Positions 35,014-43,838 are shown, counted from the first letter of the stretch. The stretch is 64,000 bases of DNA from CALFXN01 sp937957815 (GCA_036788195.1 DAIQNX010000003.1:62001-126000), one strand, 5' to 3'. Numbers and translations: made by a program. Notes: generated by a model not told the origin, from the sequence alone.

Positions 35014-35988
35014 GTGAGTAAACGGTTCTGCGCTCTGGTTCTGTGTCTTTTTGCTGTTATATCGTTTTCGGCCGCGGCCTCGGCAGCGACGACCATCAAG
35101 GTAGCCCATGTCGTCAACGAAAAGGACGCCTTCCACGCCTGCGCGCTCAAATTCAAGGAACTCGTCGAGGCCGGGAGCAAGGGCGAACTGCAGATCGCGA
35201 TCTTCCCGAACGCGACGCTCGGCGACGAACGGCAGCTCATCGAAAGCATGCGGATGGGTGTCGTGGACTCCGCCATTCTCACGGGAGGCCCGATCATCAA
35301 CTTCCTGCCCGAATTCGGCGTTTTCGATCTTCCCTTCCTCTTTTCATCCCCAGAACAGGCGTACAAGGTTCTCGACGGCGAGATCGGCAGAAAGCTCCTT
35401 GCCGGAATGGAGAAGTTCGGCTGCAAGGGCCTCGCGTACGGCGAACGCGGATTCCGGAACCTGACGAACAGCAAGAGACCGGTTGCGACTCCCGAGGACA
35501 TGAAGGGGCTCAAGATCCGGCTCATGCAGAACCCCGTGTACGTCGATTCCTTCAAGGCGCTCGGAGCGAACGCGGTACCGATGGCGTGGACCGAAGCCCT
35601 GACGGCGCTTCAGCAGGGGACCATCGACGGCCAGGAAAATCCGCTCAACGTCATCGTGGCATTCAATCTTTTCGAATCCCAGAAGTATCTCTCGATTACG
35701 AGACATGCCTACGCGCCGAACGTCATTATGATGAGCATGAAGGTCTGGAACAAGTTCACGCCCGAGCAGCAAAAGCTTCTCCAGGAGTCGGCGCAGGCGG
35801 CCGCCGAGTACAACCGGAAGCTCGACAACGACAACGCCGCCCAGTGGCTCCAGCTCCTGAAGGACAAGGGCATGCAGGTGACCGAGCCGGACATCGCCGC
35901 GTTCCGCAAGGCGGTCGAGCCCGTATATCGGAAGTACGAAGCCCAGTTCGGCAAGGATCTCATCAAGGCCATCCTGGAGACGAAGTAG
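35014..35988 (+). CDS. TRAP transporter solute-binding protein 2 (DctP family)
   Basis: A 324-aa secreted protein. The signal peptide is FCALVLCLFAVISFSAAASA, and the mature form begins ATTIKVAHVVNE. The DctP pattern is clear: FKELVEAGSKGELQIAIFPNATLGDERQ, GLKIRLMQNPVYVDSFKALGANAVPMAWTE, and the Arg in IRLMQNP that typically contacts a ligand carboxylate. Together with DctQ/DctM it would import an organic acid such as a sugar acid. The GTG at 35014 is preceded by GGGGGAAGG. It is the first gene of the GntR-controlled operon. Confidence 0.92.
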   Translation: MSKRFCALVLCLFAVISFSAAASAATTIKVAHVVNEKDAFHACALKFKELVEAGSKGELQIAIFPNATLGDERQLIESMRMGVVDSAILTGGPIINFLPEFGVFDLPFLFSSPEQAYKVLDGEIGRKLLAGMEKFGCKGLAYGERGFRNLTNSKRPVATPEDMKGLKIRLMQNPVYVDSFKALGANAVPMAWTEALTALQQGTIDGQENPLNVIVAFNLFESQKYLSITRHAYAPNVIMMSMKVWNKFTPEQQKLLQESAQAAAEYNRKLDNDNAAQWLQLLKDKGMQVTEPDIAAFRKAVEPVYRKYEAQFGKDLIKAILETK

Positions 35989-35995
35989 GGGCTTC

Positions 35996-36496
35996 ATGGA
36001 AACGACACGAAACGGAGGCGGGCGGATCCGCTCGCCTCTTCTCGGATTGAGCGATCTTCTGAACAGGGTGAGCGAACTCGCCCTCTTCGTCATGATGATG
36101 GCCATGATCGTGATTACGACGCTCCAGATCGTCTGCCGGTTTTTCTTCGACGCGCTGATCTGGTCGGAAGAGATCGTCTGCTTCCTGCTTGTCGCGGCGT
36201 CCCTTCTCGGCGCCGCGGTGGCCTTCAAGCGGGGAACGCACATTGCGGTGACCTCGCTTGTGGAGAAACTTCCGGTCGGATTGCAGAAGGTCGTTTCCGT
36301 CTGCGTCCAGCTTGTCGGTATCGGCTTTTTCGTCGTCGTGGCATGGTATGGCGGAGTTCTCACGAAGAGCGAATCCTTCCAGACGACCCCTGCCCTCGGG
36401 ATCTCGATGAGCTGGATCTACCTCATGTATCCGGTCATCGGAACCATTACGCTCGTGCATCTCGCCGCACACCTGCACGAGACGTTCAGGAGGTGA
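35996..36496 (+). CDS. TRAP transporter small permease 2 (DctQ family)
   Basis: A 166-aa membrane protein with four hydrophobic segments. The DctQ region VCRFFFDALIWSEEIVCFLLVAASLLGAAVAFKRGTH is present. It begins 7 bases after dctP2 and is followed after 5 bases by dctM2. Confidence 0.9.
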   Translation: METTRNGGGRIRSPLLGLSDLLNRVSELALFVMMMAMIVITTLQIVCRFFFDALIWSEEIVCFLLVAASLLGAAVAFKRGTHIAVTSLVEKLPVGLQKVVSVCVQLVGIGFFVVVAWYGGVLTKSESFQTTPALGISMSWIYLMYPVIGTITLVHLAAHLHETFRR

Positions 36497-36501
36497 CGGG
36501 A

Positions 36502-37791
36502 ATGGGACTTCTGCTCGCCGGTGGTTTCATTCTTCTCATGCTTCTCGGAATGCCCATAGGTCTTTCCATCGGCGTTGCGTCGCTGCTCGTGATCGTCGCG
36601 AGCGACCTCCCGCTCGAGATGATCCCGCAGACGATGTTTTCCGGAAACAATTCGTTCGCGCTCGTCGCCGTCCCGTTCTTCATTCTCGCCGGGGATATCC
36701 TCTCGAAGGGAGGAATATCGGAACGCATCGTCGCTTTCGCCGAAGCGATGCTTGGTCGTATCCGCGGCGGGCTTTCGATCGTCTCGACGATCGCTTCGAT
36801 GTTCATCGCCGCGATCTCGGGTTCCGGTGCCGCAACGACGGCGGCGGTGGGCTCCGCCCTCCTGCCGCAGCTCAAGAAGAAGGGATACGATATCGATTTT
36901 TCCGCGGCTCTGATCGCCGCCGCGGGGACGATCGGCGTCGTCATTCCGCCGAGCGTCCCGATGGTTCTCTATGCCGTCATCGCCGGGATCTCGGTCGCGA
37001 AGCTGTTCATGGCGGGCTTTCTCCCGGGATTTCTCATGGGAGCGGGGCTGATCGTCTACGCGATCGTCATCGCCAACAGGAGGGGCTACCCTGCCGCCGG
37101 AGTCCGGAGTGGCCGCGAGAAGTGGAATCTCTTTGTCGACGCGCTCTGGGGGCTTATGACGCCGGTCATCATTCTCGGAGGCATTTTCTCGGGGTTTTTC
37201 ACGCCGTCGGAGGCTGCTGCGGTCGCCGTGATCTACTCGCTTTTCGTCGCCTTCTTCATTTACAGGACCATCACGTTCCGGCAGCTCTATGAACTGGTCG
37301 TCGGAGCGGGCGTCACGTCGGCGCTCATCATGTTCATCATCGCGACCGCGAAGGTGTTCGGATGGGGGCTCGCGTTCTACCAGATTCCCGAGGCCGTCGC
37401 GGGCTTTCTCCTCGGACTCGCTGGCGGCAACACGTTTCTCATCTACCTCATGATCGCGATCATCCTCCTCATCTCAGGGATGTTCATGGAGACGGCCTCT
37501 GCCCTGATCATCCTGACGCCGCTCTTTCTGCCGGCGATCATCCGGGCGGGAGGAAATCTCGTGCACTTCGGCCTCATGATCACGGTCGGACTTGCGATCG
37601 GAATGGCGACGCCCCCCGTGGCGATCGACATCTACGTCGCGAGCGCCATAACGGGGCTCTCCCTCGAGGAGATCAGCCGTCCGATCGTTCCGATGGTCAT
37701 CGTTCTCATCGTCGTATTTTTTCTCGTCGTCTATGTTCCCGAAATCGTGCTCTTGCTCCCGAAGCTCGTCTGGGGCGCGTCGGGAGTGTAG
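36502..37791 (+). CDS. TRAP transporter large permease 2 (DctM family)
   Basis: A 429-aa protein with about twelve membrane segments. DctM landmarks are AVPFFILAGDILSKGGISERI, GSGAATTAAVGSALLPQL and GTIGVVIPPSVPMVLYAV. AGGAGGTGA precedes the ATG. It is cotranscribed with ilvD, 50 bp downstream. The two DctM proteins of the window are the same length but clearly diverged, so they serve different solutes. Confidence 0.93.
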   Translation: MGLLLAGGFILLMLLGMPIGLSIGVASLLVIVASDLPLEMIPQTMFSGNNSFALVAVPFFILAGDILSKGGISERIVAFAEAMLGRIRGGLSIVSTIASMFIAAISGSGAATTAAVGSALLPQLKKKGYDIDFSAALIAAAGTIGVVIPPSVPMVLYAVIAGISVAKLFMAGFLPGFLMGAGLIVYAIVIANRRGYPAAGVRSGREKWNLFVDALWGLMTPVIILGGIFSGFFTPSEAAAVAVIYSLFVAFFIYRTITFRQLYELVVGAGVTSALIMFIIATAKVFGWGLAFYQIPEAVAGFLLGLAGGNTFLIYLMIAIILLISGMFMETASALIILTPLFLPAIIRAGGNLVHFGLMITVGLAIGMATPPVAIDIYVASAITGLSLEEISRPIVPMVIVLIVVFFLVVYVPEIVLLLPKLVWGASGV

Positions 37792-37841
37792 TCCGGAAGG
37801 ATTCCGGCAACCGAACCGACAAAAACGGAGGGGGAAACTGA

Positions 37842-39503
37842 ATGCGAAGCGATTGTGCCAAGAAGGGAACTGAACGGGCGCCGCACCGGTCGCTGATGTT
37901 CGCGAGCGGATATACGCGCTGGGAGATCGAACGTCCGTGGATTGGCGTCGTGAATTCGTACAACGCGCTGATTCCGGGACACGTGCATCTGCGGCGGATC
38001 GCGGACGCCGTCAAATCCGCGGTCTATGCGTGGGGAGGGCTGCCGCTCGAATTTCCCGTCATCGGCGTCTGTGACGGAATTGCGATGAACCACGAAGGGA
38101 TGAAGTTCTCGTTGCCGAGCAGGGAACTCATCATGGATTCGATCGAGGTCATGGTGCGATCGCATGCGCTCGACGCGCTGGTGCTGATTCCGAACTGCGA
38201 CAAGATCATCCCGGGGATGGCGATGGCTGCGGCGTCGCTGAACATTCCGGCGATCGTCGTCAGCGGAGGAGCGATGCTCGCGGGGAACCTCGGCGGACGC
38301 GACGTCGATCTGAACACGGTCTTCGAGGCCGTGGGCAAACGACTGACGGGTGACATGACGGAGGCGGAACTCGAGGAACTCGAAGATGCCGCGTGTCCGA
38401 CGTGCGGGTCGTGTTCAGGGATGTTCACGGCCAACACGATGAACTGCATGGTTGAGGCCCTGGGGCTTGCGTTGCCGGGCAACGGAACGATTCCGGCGGT
38501 TCTTTCGGCGCGCGAACGTCTCGCGAAGGAAGCGGGGCGAATGATCATGACGCTCGTCGAGAAGAACATCACCCCCGACAAGATTCTCACGAAGACGGCC
38601 TTCGAAAACGCGGTCGCCGTCGATATGGCGCTCGGCGGATCGACGAACACGGCGCTCCATCTGCCCGCCATAGCGCATGCGGCCGGAGTGACGTTGACGC
38701 TCGAGATGATGGACGAGATCAGCAGAAAGACCCCGCATATCTGCAGCATGAGTCCTGCGGGACACCACCATATCCAGGATCTCTACCGGGCGGGAGGAGT
38801 CCAGGCGGTCATGTCGAGGCTTCTCGAAAGCGGGCTCCTGAAAGGTTCCGCACTGACCGCGACGGGAAGCACCGTCGCCGAGAATCTCCGCGGGGTCGCG
38901 GTCCGCGACGCGACGGTCATCAGGACGCTCGATACCCCATATCACGCCGAAGGCGGCATCGCGATCCTCAAGGGGAATATCGCTCCGGCTGGGGCCGTCG
39001 TCAAGCAGGCCGCCGTGGCTCCGGAGATGATGCGTCACTCCGGCCCGGCGCGCGTCTTCGATTCCGAGGATGCCGCGATTGCGGCGATCCGCGCGAAGAA
39101 GATCGTCGACGGCGATGTCGTCGTCATCCGGTACGAGGGGCCCAAGGGCGGTCCCGGGATGCGCGAGATGCTCGGCCCCACGGCGACTCTCGCAGGCATG
39201 GGGCTTGCGTCGTCCGTGGCGCTCATCACCGACGGACGTTTCTCGGGCGCGTCGCGCGGCGCGTCGATCGGGCACGTGTCGCCGGAAGCGGCGGCCGGAG
39301 GTGCGATCGCTCTCATTCGCGAGGGCGACATCGTCGAGATCGACATCCCTGCGAGAAGACTCGACGTGAAGGTCTCCGACGAGGAGCTCCAGCGGCGACG
39401 AAAGGAATGGAAGCCGGTCGTATCGTCCACGAAGAGCGAGTTTCTCGATCGTTACAGGGAATTCGTCACGTCCGGCGCCGAAGGGGCGGTCATGCGCTCC
39501 TGA
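37842..39503 (+). CDS. ilvD: dihydroxy-acid dehydratase (IlvD/Edd family)
   Basis: A 553-aa Fe-S dehydratase. The opening MRSDCAKKGTERAPHRSL and the motifs NCDKIIPGM, CPTCGSCSGMFTANTMNC and GGSTNTALHLPAIAH match IlvD, which dehydrates dihydroxy-acids in branched-chain amino acid synthesis. Close relatives dehydrate sugar acids. Placement behind a GntR-controlled TRAP transporter, without other ilv genes, favours a sugar-acid role, while the sequence itself looks like classic IlvD; I cannot decide between the two. GGGGG lies ahead of the ATG. Confidence 0.85.
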   Translation: MRSDCAKKGTERAPHRSLMFASGYTRWEIERPWIGVVNSYNALIPGHVHLRRIADAVKSAVYAWGGLPLEFPVIGVCDGIAMNHEGMKFSLPSRELIMDSIEVMVRSHALDALVLIPNCDKIIPGMAMAAASLNIPAIVVSGGAMLAGNLGGRDVDLNTVFEAVGKRLTGDMTEAELEELEDAACPTCGSCSGMFTANTMNCMVEALGLALPGNGTIPAVLSARERLAKEAGRMIMTLVEKNITPDKILTKTAFENAVAVDMALGGSTNTALHLPAIAHAAGVTLTLEMMDEISRKTPHICSMSPAGHHHIQDLYRAGGVQAVMSRLLESGLLKGSALTATGSTVAENLRGVAVRDATVIRTLDTPYHAEGGIAILKGNIAPAGAVVKQAAVAPEMMRHSGPARVFDSEDAAIAAIRAKKIVDGDVVVIRYEGPKGGPGMREMLGPTATLAGMGLASSVALITDGRFSGASRGASIGHVSPEAAAGGAIALIREGDIVEIDIPARRLDVKVSDEELQRRRKEWKPVVSSTKSEFLDRYREFVTSGAEGAVMRS

Positions 39504-39557
39504 CGCTCCGTCTCGTTCGGCGGAGCGAGATCAGACGAAGACGGGTAACGCCGCGAC

Positions 39558-39599
39558 AAAAAAAGCAGAAGCCACGTGAAAGCGGGCTTCTGCTTTTTT
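39558..39599. terminator. bidirectional terminator between ilvD and the amino acid ABC permease
   Basis: A stem of about 15 bp, AAAAAAGCAGAAGCC / GGCTTCTGCTTTTTT, with a 12-nt loop. It is T-rich on both strands. The next 90 bp to the permease stop hold nothing I recognise. Confidence 0.9.
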
Positions 39600-39691
39600 C
39601 ATTATGCGGATAACTTACGCTGGCATCTTTCAGGAGTTCGTCGCGGGAAATGCGGAAGACGATTCGTCGGAGAGACGACAGCGCACGCGCG

Positions 39692-40345
39692 CTATCCGAC
39701 CCGCCACTTCCTTTCGACGAACTGCAGGATCAGACTCGTGCCGCTCGTCAGAATCAGGTAGATGACGCCGACGACGATGAACGTCTCGAACGAGGCGTAG
39801 GTCACGCTCCGGACCTGTTGTCCGACCATCGTGAGTTCGGAGATCGCGAGCGTCGAGAGCAGGGAGGATTCCTTGATCAGCGTGACGAACTCGTTGCCGA
39901 AGGCGGGAAGCATGTTCCGGATGGCCTGGGGCAGGATGATGTGCCGCATCGTCCGGAAATAGGACAGGCCGAGTACCTGGGCGGCTTCCCACTGTCCCTT
40001 CGGAACGGCCTCGATGCCGCCCCGGACGATCTCGCCGACGTATCCCGCCGAGTTGATCGACAAGCCGATCACGCCCGACGTGAACGCCGGAAGGTTGACG
40101 CCGAGCGACGGGAGCCCGAAATAGATCAGGAAGAGCTGTATCAGGAGTGGTGTCCCGCGGATGATATAGATATAGACGGCGGCGATCATCCTGATCGGGG
40201 CGTACGGCAAAACGCGGAGCGCTCCGACGAAAATCCCGAGCAGCGCCCCGAAGACGACCGCGAGAGCGGAACCCTTGAGGGTGATCAGCGCTCCCGCGAG
40301 AAGCATGTGAAGGTATGGCGTGATCGCGGAAAAATCAAGCACCAT
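39692..40345 (-). CDS. polar amino acid ABC transporter permease (HisM/GlnP type)
   Basis: A 217-aa membrane protein with about five hydrophobic segments. The family EAA-type loop is seen in GGIEAVPKGQWEAAQVLGLSYFRTMRHIILPQAIRNMLPAFGNE, and IIRGTPLLIQLFLIYFGLP is the usual early motif of polar amino acid permeases. Its start overlaps the ATPase stop by 11 bp. It probably works as a homodimer with that ATPase. Confidence 0.92.
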   Translation of the reverse strand: MVLDFSAITPYLHMLLAGALITLKGSALAVVFGALLGIFVGALRVLPYAPIRMIAAVYIYIIRGTPLLIQLFLIYFGLPSLGVNLPAFTSGVIGLSINSAGYVGEIVRGGIEAVPKGQWEAAQVLGLSYFRTMRHIILPQAIRNMLPAFGNEFVTLIKESSLLSTLAISELTMVGQQVRSVTYASFETFIVVGVIYLILTSGTSLILQFVERKWRVG

Positions 40346-41126
40346 GGGGAGTCGCCTCCATCCGGGCGGGGTGGGAGAGTCCTTCGCCGAAATGCGCGAG
40401 GATCCGCTGGAGAAAGATCTGCGTTCGCGCCATCTGCGGATGCATGAGGACGTCCGCTGGGTTTCCCTGTTCGACGATTCCTCCGTCGGCCATGAACACC
40501 ACGCGGTCCGAGACTTCGCGGGCGAAGAACATCTCGTGAGTGATGATCAGCATCGTCATCCCGCTGTCCGCGAGACTCGCGATCACGTCGAGAACTTCGC
40601 CGACGAGTTCCGGATCGAGTGCGCTCGTCGGCTCGTCGAAAAGCATGATCTTCGGGTTGACCGCAAGCGCGCGGGCGATGGCCACACGCTGGCGCTGCCC
40701 GCCCGAAAGCTCGTTCGGCCACGAGCGCATCTTGTCTTCGAGGCCGACGCGCTTCAGGAGATTCACGGCGACGCTCTCCGCCTCTTCCCGTCCCATGCCG
40801 AGGATCTTTACCGGAGACAGCGTGATGTTGTCCAGCACCGAGAGATGCGGGAACAGGTTGAACTGCTGGAAGATCATGCCGACATACCGCGCGAGTTCGC
40901 AATGCGGATGTTTCCCCGTATCGACACGGTCGCCGTAGAGATATATTTCGCCGCCGTTGATCGGCTCGAGTCTGCAAATGCAGCGCGCAAGCGTACTCTT
41001 GCCCGATCCGCTCGGGCCTATGACGGATACAACCTCGCCTTCGTCAACCGACATTGAGACGTCTCTGAGGACCTCCAGCTGATCGAAGGACTTGCAGAGG
41101 TGTCGAACCTCGATCGCCTTCTGCAA
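40335..41126 (-). CDS. polar amino acid ABC transporter ATPase (GlnQ/HisP type)
   Basis: A 263-aa ATPase with Walker A GPSGSGKSTLARC, Q-loop FQQFNLFPHLSV, signature LSGGQRQRVAIARAL, Walker B IMLFDEPTSALDPE and H-loop IITHEM, typical of GlnQ. The start is a TTG at 41126, five bases after a perfect AGGAGGTGA; no ATG/GTG fits as well. No substrate-binding protein is encoded next to this pair in the window, so it must be elsewhere, or one of several binding proteins is shared. Confidence 0.93.
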   Translation of the reverse strand: MQKAIEVRHLCKSFDQLEVLRDVSMSVDEGEVVSVIGPSGSGKSTLARCICRLEPINGGEIYLYGDRVDTGKHPHCELARYVGMIFQQFNLFPHLSVLDNITLSPVKILGMGREEAESVAVNLLKRVGLEDKMRSWPNELSGGQRQRVAIARALAVNPKIMLFDEPTSALDPELVGEVLDVIASLADSGMTMLIITHEMFFAREVSDRVVFMADGGIVEQGNPADVLMHPQMARTQIFLQRILAHFGEGLSHPARMEATPHGA

Positions 41127-41153
41127 TAGAGTCACCTCCTGTTTAGCACAAGA

Positions 41154-41182
41154 ATTATAGCTCAACTGAAAGTTACTGACAA
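41154..41182 (-). promoter_or_regulatory. sigma70-type promoter of the amino acid ABC pair
   Basis: TTGTCA (41177-41182), a 17-bp spacer and TATAAT (41154-41159) on the minus strand, 28 bp upstream of the TTG start. This is one of the best promoters in the window. Confidence 0.85.
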
Positions 41183-41223
41183 AGGAATTCACAAAGGGAG
41201 GGAAAAGGAAGAAAAGGTGTACA

Positions 41224-41257
41224 ATAAAAATGCCGGCACCGGGGGCCCGGGCCGGCA
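41224..41257 (-). terminator. terminator of the 40-codon gene
   Basis: A GC-rich hairpin with outer arm TGCCGGC / GCCGGCA and inner CCGGG / CCCGG pairing is followed on the minus strand by TTTTTATT. It ends the small gene just before the ABC pair's own promoter. Confidence 0.85.
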
Positions 41258-41284
41258 CGCAACGCGACGGACGGAGCAGAAGTA

Positions 41285-41407
41285 TCAGTTGTCGAACGGA
41301 GCCCGGACCATTTCCTGGTTCAGATCCGCCATGACGGCGTTGAAATCCTCGAGTCCCTGCCGCTCCTCAGTGGATATGACACAGCGAGCTTGGTTGTCCT
41401 TGTCCAT
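41285..41407 (-). CDS. 40-aa small protein of unknown function
   Basis: A short open frame not resembling any family I know. It has a perfect AGGAGGTG eight bases before the ATG, a likely extended -10 promoter upstream and a strong terminator behind, so it looks like a real monocistronic gene. The product is charged and hydrophilic, starts MDKDNQARCV, has a single Cys (residue 9), an STEERQGLEDFNAVMADL helix-like middle and ends APFDN. There is no signal peptide or membrane segment. A short leader-like peptide or a RiPP precursor is conceivable, but there is no modifying enzyme beside it, so I give no function. Confidence 0.68.
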   Translation of the reverse strand: MDKDNQARCVISTEERQGLEDFNAVMADLNQEMVRAPFDN

Positions 41408-41441
41408 GCCGTCGACACCTCCTGAAAAGGTCTGAAAATCC

Positions 41442-41499
41442 GTACCAATGAAATCATTTCTGATTTATGGTACGTACCATGGATGAGGAGAGTATAGCA
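41442..41499 (-). promoter_or_regulatory. promoter and nested palindromes upstream of the 40-codon gene
   Basis: An extended -10, TGC-TATACT, occupies 41491-41499 on the minus strand. Just downstream is the perfect 14-bp palindrome ATGGTACGTACCAT (41467-41480), then GAAATCATTTC (41450-41460); GTACCA at 41442-41447 can pair with TGGTAC at 41468-41473. These look like operator sites or an RNA hairpin in the leader. The remaining 75 bp to the MBL gene contain no clear element beyond its ribosome site. Confidence 0.55.
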
Positions 41500-41574
41500 T
41501 TCTTATAGAAGAAAACGCCGAATAGTGAATAAATGTTCTTGAGTACATTTTCTCTGTTTCTGGGAGGGGTTTCC

Positions 41575-42465
41575 ATGGATATTGAGATACGTCCGATCGC
41601 CGGAACGTCGTACTACGTTCCCGGCAGAGTCAATGTCGGGATATGGGTCGATGGCGACAGGGCGATCCTCATCGACAGCGGGGGGGATGAAAACGCGGGA
41701 CGCCAGTTTTACCGGGCGATCACGGCGAAGGGGTGGACGCTCGAAGGAATCGTGAATACTCATTCGAACGCCGATCATATCGGAGGGAACGCGTTTCTGC
41801 AGAAGAAAACCGGATGCTGGATCGCGGCGACGCGAATCGAAAGCGTGTTCATCGAACGGCCGCATCTCGAGCCGACCTTCCTGTGGGGAGCGGCGCCGTT
41901 TGCGGAGCTGAGGAACAAGTTCCTCGAGGCGTGCCCGTCGAAGGTCGACCGGATTATCGGAGACGACGGAACGATCCCCGGGACGCCGCTCAGGGCGGTC
42001 CCGCTTCCCGGACATTTCCTCGACATGGTGGGCGTCCGCACGCCGGAAGGGGTACTCTACGCCGCGGACGCCGTCTTTTCCGCTGAGATCGTTGAGAAAT
42101 ACCGTTTCATCGTGACGCTCGACGTCGCGGCCGCGCTTGCGACGCTCGATGCGCTCGAGGGAGACGGTGCGTCGTTTTTCGTCCCCTGTCACGCGGAGGC
42201 GGGGACGGATATTTCCGCGCACGCGGACGCGACGCGGAGGGGAATTCTGAGCCTTTCCGAACGGATCTTCGATGTCATTGAGGCGGCGAGGAGCGAAGAA
42301 GAGATTCTCGCCATCGTTTTCGAGTCGTGGGGACTCGAAATGACGCCGCAGCAGTTCGTCCTGTCGAGAGCGGCGCTCGCCGCGCATCTGGCGCACCTCG
42401 CGTCCCATGGACGGATCGCGCCTCGCGTCGAAGGAGGGAGGCTGCTCTGGGAAAGGTCTCAGTGA
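41575..42465 (+). CDS. metallo-beta-lactamase-fold hydrolase
   Basis: A 296-aa MBL-fold protein. The metal-binding loop reads NTHSNADHIGGN, with Asn replacing the second His of HxHxDH. Later metal ligands are likely H in PLPGHFLDM, D in YAADAVFS and H in VPCHAE. A C-terminal helical part of about 70 residues follows (residues 225-296). MBL hydrolases act on many thioesters, phosphodiesters and lactones, and no specific substrate is evident. GGGAGGGG lies 5 bases before the ATG at 41575. It is convergent with the phosphomutase and overlaps its stop by 7 bp. Confidence 0.83.
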   Translation: MDIEIRPIAGTSYYVPGRVNVGIWVDGDRAILIDSGGDENAGRQFYRAITAKGWTLEGIVNTHSNADHIGGNAFLQKKTGCWIAATRIESVFIERPHLEPTFLWGAAPFAELRNKFLEACPSKVDRIIGDDGTIPGTPLRAVPLPGHFLDMVGVRTPEGVLYAADAVFSAEIVEKYRFIVTLDVAAALATLDALEGDGASFFVPCHAEAGTDISAHADATRRGILSLSERIFDVIEAARSEEEILAIVFESWGLEMTPQQFVLSRAALAAHLAHLASHGRIAPRVEGGRLLWERSQ

Positions 42466-43838
42466 CCCCACTCGAACGAAGGAAGCCCCTCTTCGAGCAT
42501 CCGGCGTTTCATGTCCGCGGCGATGGCGGAGAGGGCTTCTCGCGTTTTTCCCTCGCAGCGGGCGACGATGACGGGTTGCGTGTTCGAGGCTCGGGCGAGC
42601 GCCCATCCCTCGGAATAGAGAATGCGGACACCGTCGACGGTGATCGCGTCGTGGTCCCTGAGCGCGGCGTCCCGGATTCTGCCGATGACATCGAATTTCC
42701 TGTCGTCGGGACAGTCGATCCGGACCTCGTCGGTGCTCGGGTATTTCGGGATGTCCGAGAGGAGCTCCGAAAGAGTCTGCCTCCCGTGCGAAAGAATCCT
42801 GAGGAGTCGTCCGGCGGCATAGAACGAATCGTCGAACCCGAAGTATTCATCGGCGAAGAACATGTGTCCGGACAGTTCTCCGGCGAAGAGCGCGTTCACT
42901 TCTTTCATCCGGGCCTTGATAAGCGAATGTCCCGCTCTGCAGTACTCAGGAGACCCGCCGAGCTTTCGGGCTTCCTCTTCGAGCGCCTGGGAACACTTGA
43001 CTTCGATGAGAACGGTGGTTCCGGGGTGGGACGGCAGGATTTCCCTCCAGTAGAGAGCCATCAGGATGTCTCCCCAGACGATATCTCCGCGTTCGTCGAC
43101 GACTCCGAGGCGATCCGCGTCGCCGTCGAACGCGAGTCCGACATCCGCGCCCGTCCGTCTCACCGTTTCCGAGAGCGTCAAGAGATTTTCGCGCCTCTGA
43201 GGGTCGGGGTGATGGTTCGGGAAGGCCCCGTCGGGATCGCAGAAGAGCGGAACGACCTCGCACCCGAGCCCTTCGAGGTATTGTCGGACAAACAGCCCTG
43301 CGGTGCCGTTTCCCGCGTCCGCGACGACCCTGAGCTTCCGGCTCCCGAGCGAAACGCGGGACAGGAGCATGGATACGTACGCGTCTCCCACCGATCTGCG
43401 CGATACCCGGCCCGGGGTCGGTGACGCGGGAAGGGGACCGCGCGCGAGACGCAGAACTTCCTGTATCTCGTCGCCGTAGATCGTCGTCTTGCCGAGCGCG
43501 AGCTTGAGTCCGTTCATATCCTTTGGGTTATGGCTCCCGGTGATCATGACCGCGCCGTCGAGGTTCAGGTCGAAGAGGCTCCAGTAGAGGATCGGCGTCG
43601 TGACGACGCCGAGATCGATCACGGAGATTCCCGATCTGACGAGACCTCGCGTGACGGACTTCCTGATCCGTTCCGTCGAGAAGCGTACGTCGCCGCCGAG
43701 CGATATGCTTCCGACGCCGTTTTTCGCGAGATGGGCGCCGAATGCGGCGCCGATCAGTTCGACGTTCCCGTCCGAGAGGTCGGTGTCCGCGATGCCTCTG
43801 ATGTCGTATTCCCTGAAGATGTTGTCGGGTAAAGACAT
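42459..43838 (-). CDS. phosphomannomutase/phosphoglucomutase
   Basis: A 459-aa alpha-D-phosphohexomutase. The N-terminal IFREYDIRGIA, the phosphoserine loop TGSHNPKDMNG and the metal loop DGDADRLGVVDE are all present; the C-terminal domain 4 ends near ARCEGKTRE. It interconverts hexose 6- and 1-phosphates, supplying glucose-1-P for glycogen (glgC) or mannose-1-P/glucose-1-P for surface sugars. GGGAGGAAG precedes the ATG at 43838; the long upstream open frame lies in the divergent promoter and is not used. Confidence 0.93.
   Translation of the reverse strand: MSLPDNIFREYDIRGIADTDLSDGNVELIGAAFGAHLAKNGVGSISLGGDVRFSTERIRKSVTRGLVRSGISVIDLGVVTTPILYWSLFDLNLDGAVMITGSHNPKDMNGLKLALGKTTIYGDEIQEVLRLARGPLPASPTPGRVSRRSVGDAYVSMLLSRVSLGSRKLRVVADAGNGTAGLFVRQYLEGLGCEVVPLFCDPDGAFPNHHPDPQRRENLLTLSETVRRTGADVGLAFDGDADRLGVVDERGDIVWGDILMALYWREILPSHPGTTVLIEVKCSQALEEEARKLGGSPEYCRAGHSLIKARMKEVNALFAGELSGHMFFADEYFGFDDSFYAAGRLLRILSHGRQTLSELLSDIPKYPSTDEVRIDCPDDRKFDVIGRIRDAALRDHDAITVDGVRILYSEGWALARASNTQPVIVARCEGKTREALSAIAADMKRRMLEEGLPSFEWGH

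Noticed and set aside
41285..42465. RiPP precursor plus modifying enzyme
   Set aside because: The 40-aa protein has one Cys and no leader/core pattern, and the MBL gene is divergent with its own site; no radical SAM, YcaO or lanthipeptide synthetase adjoins.
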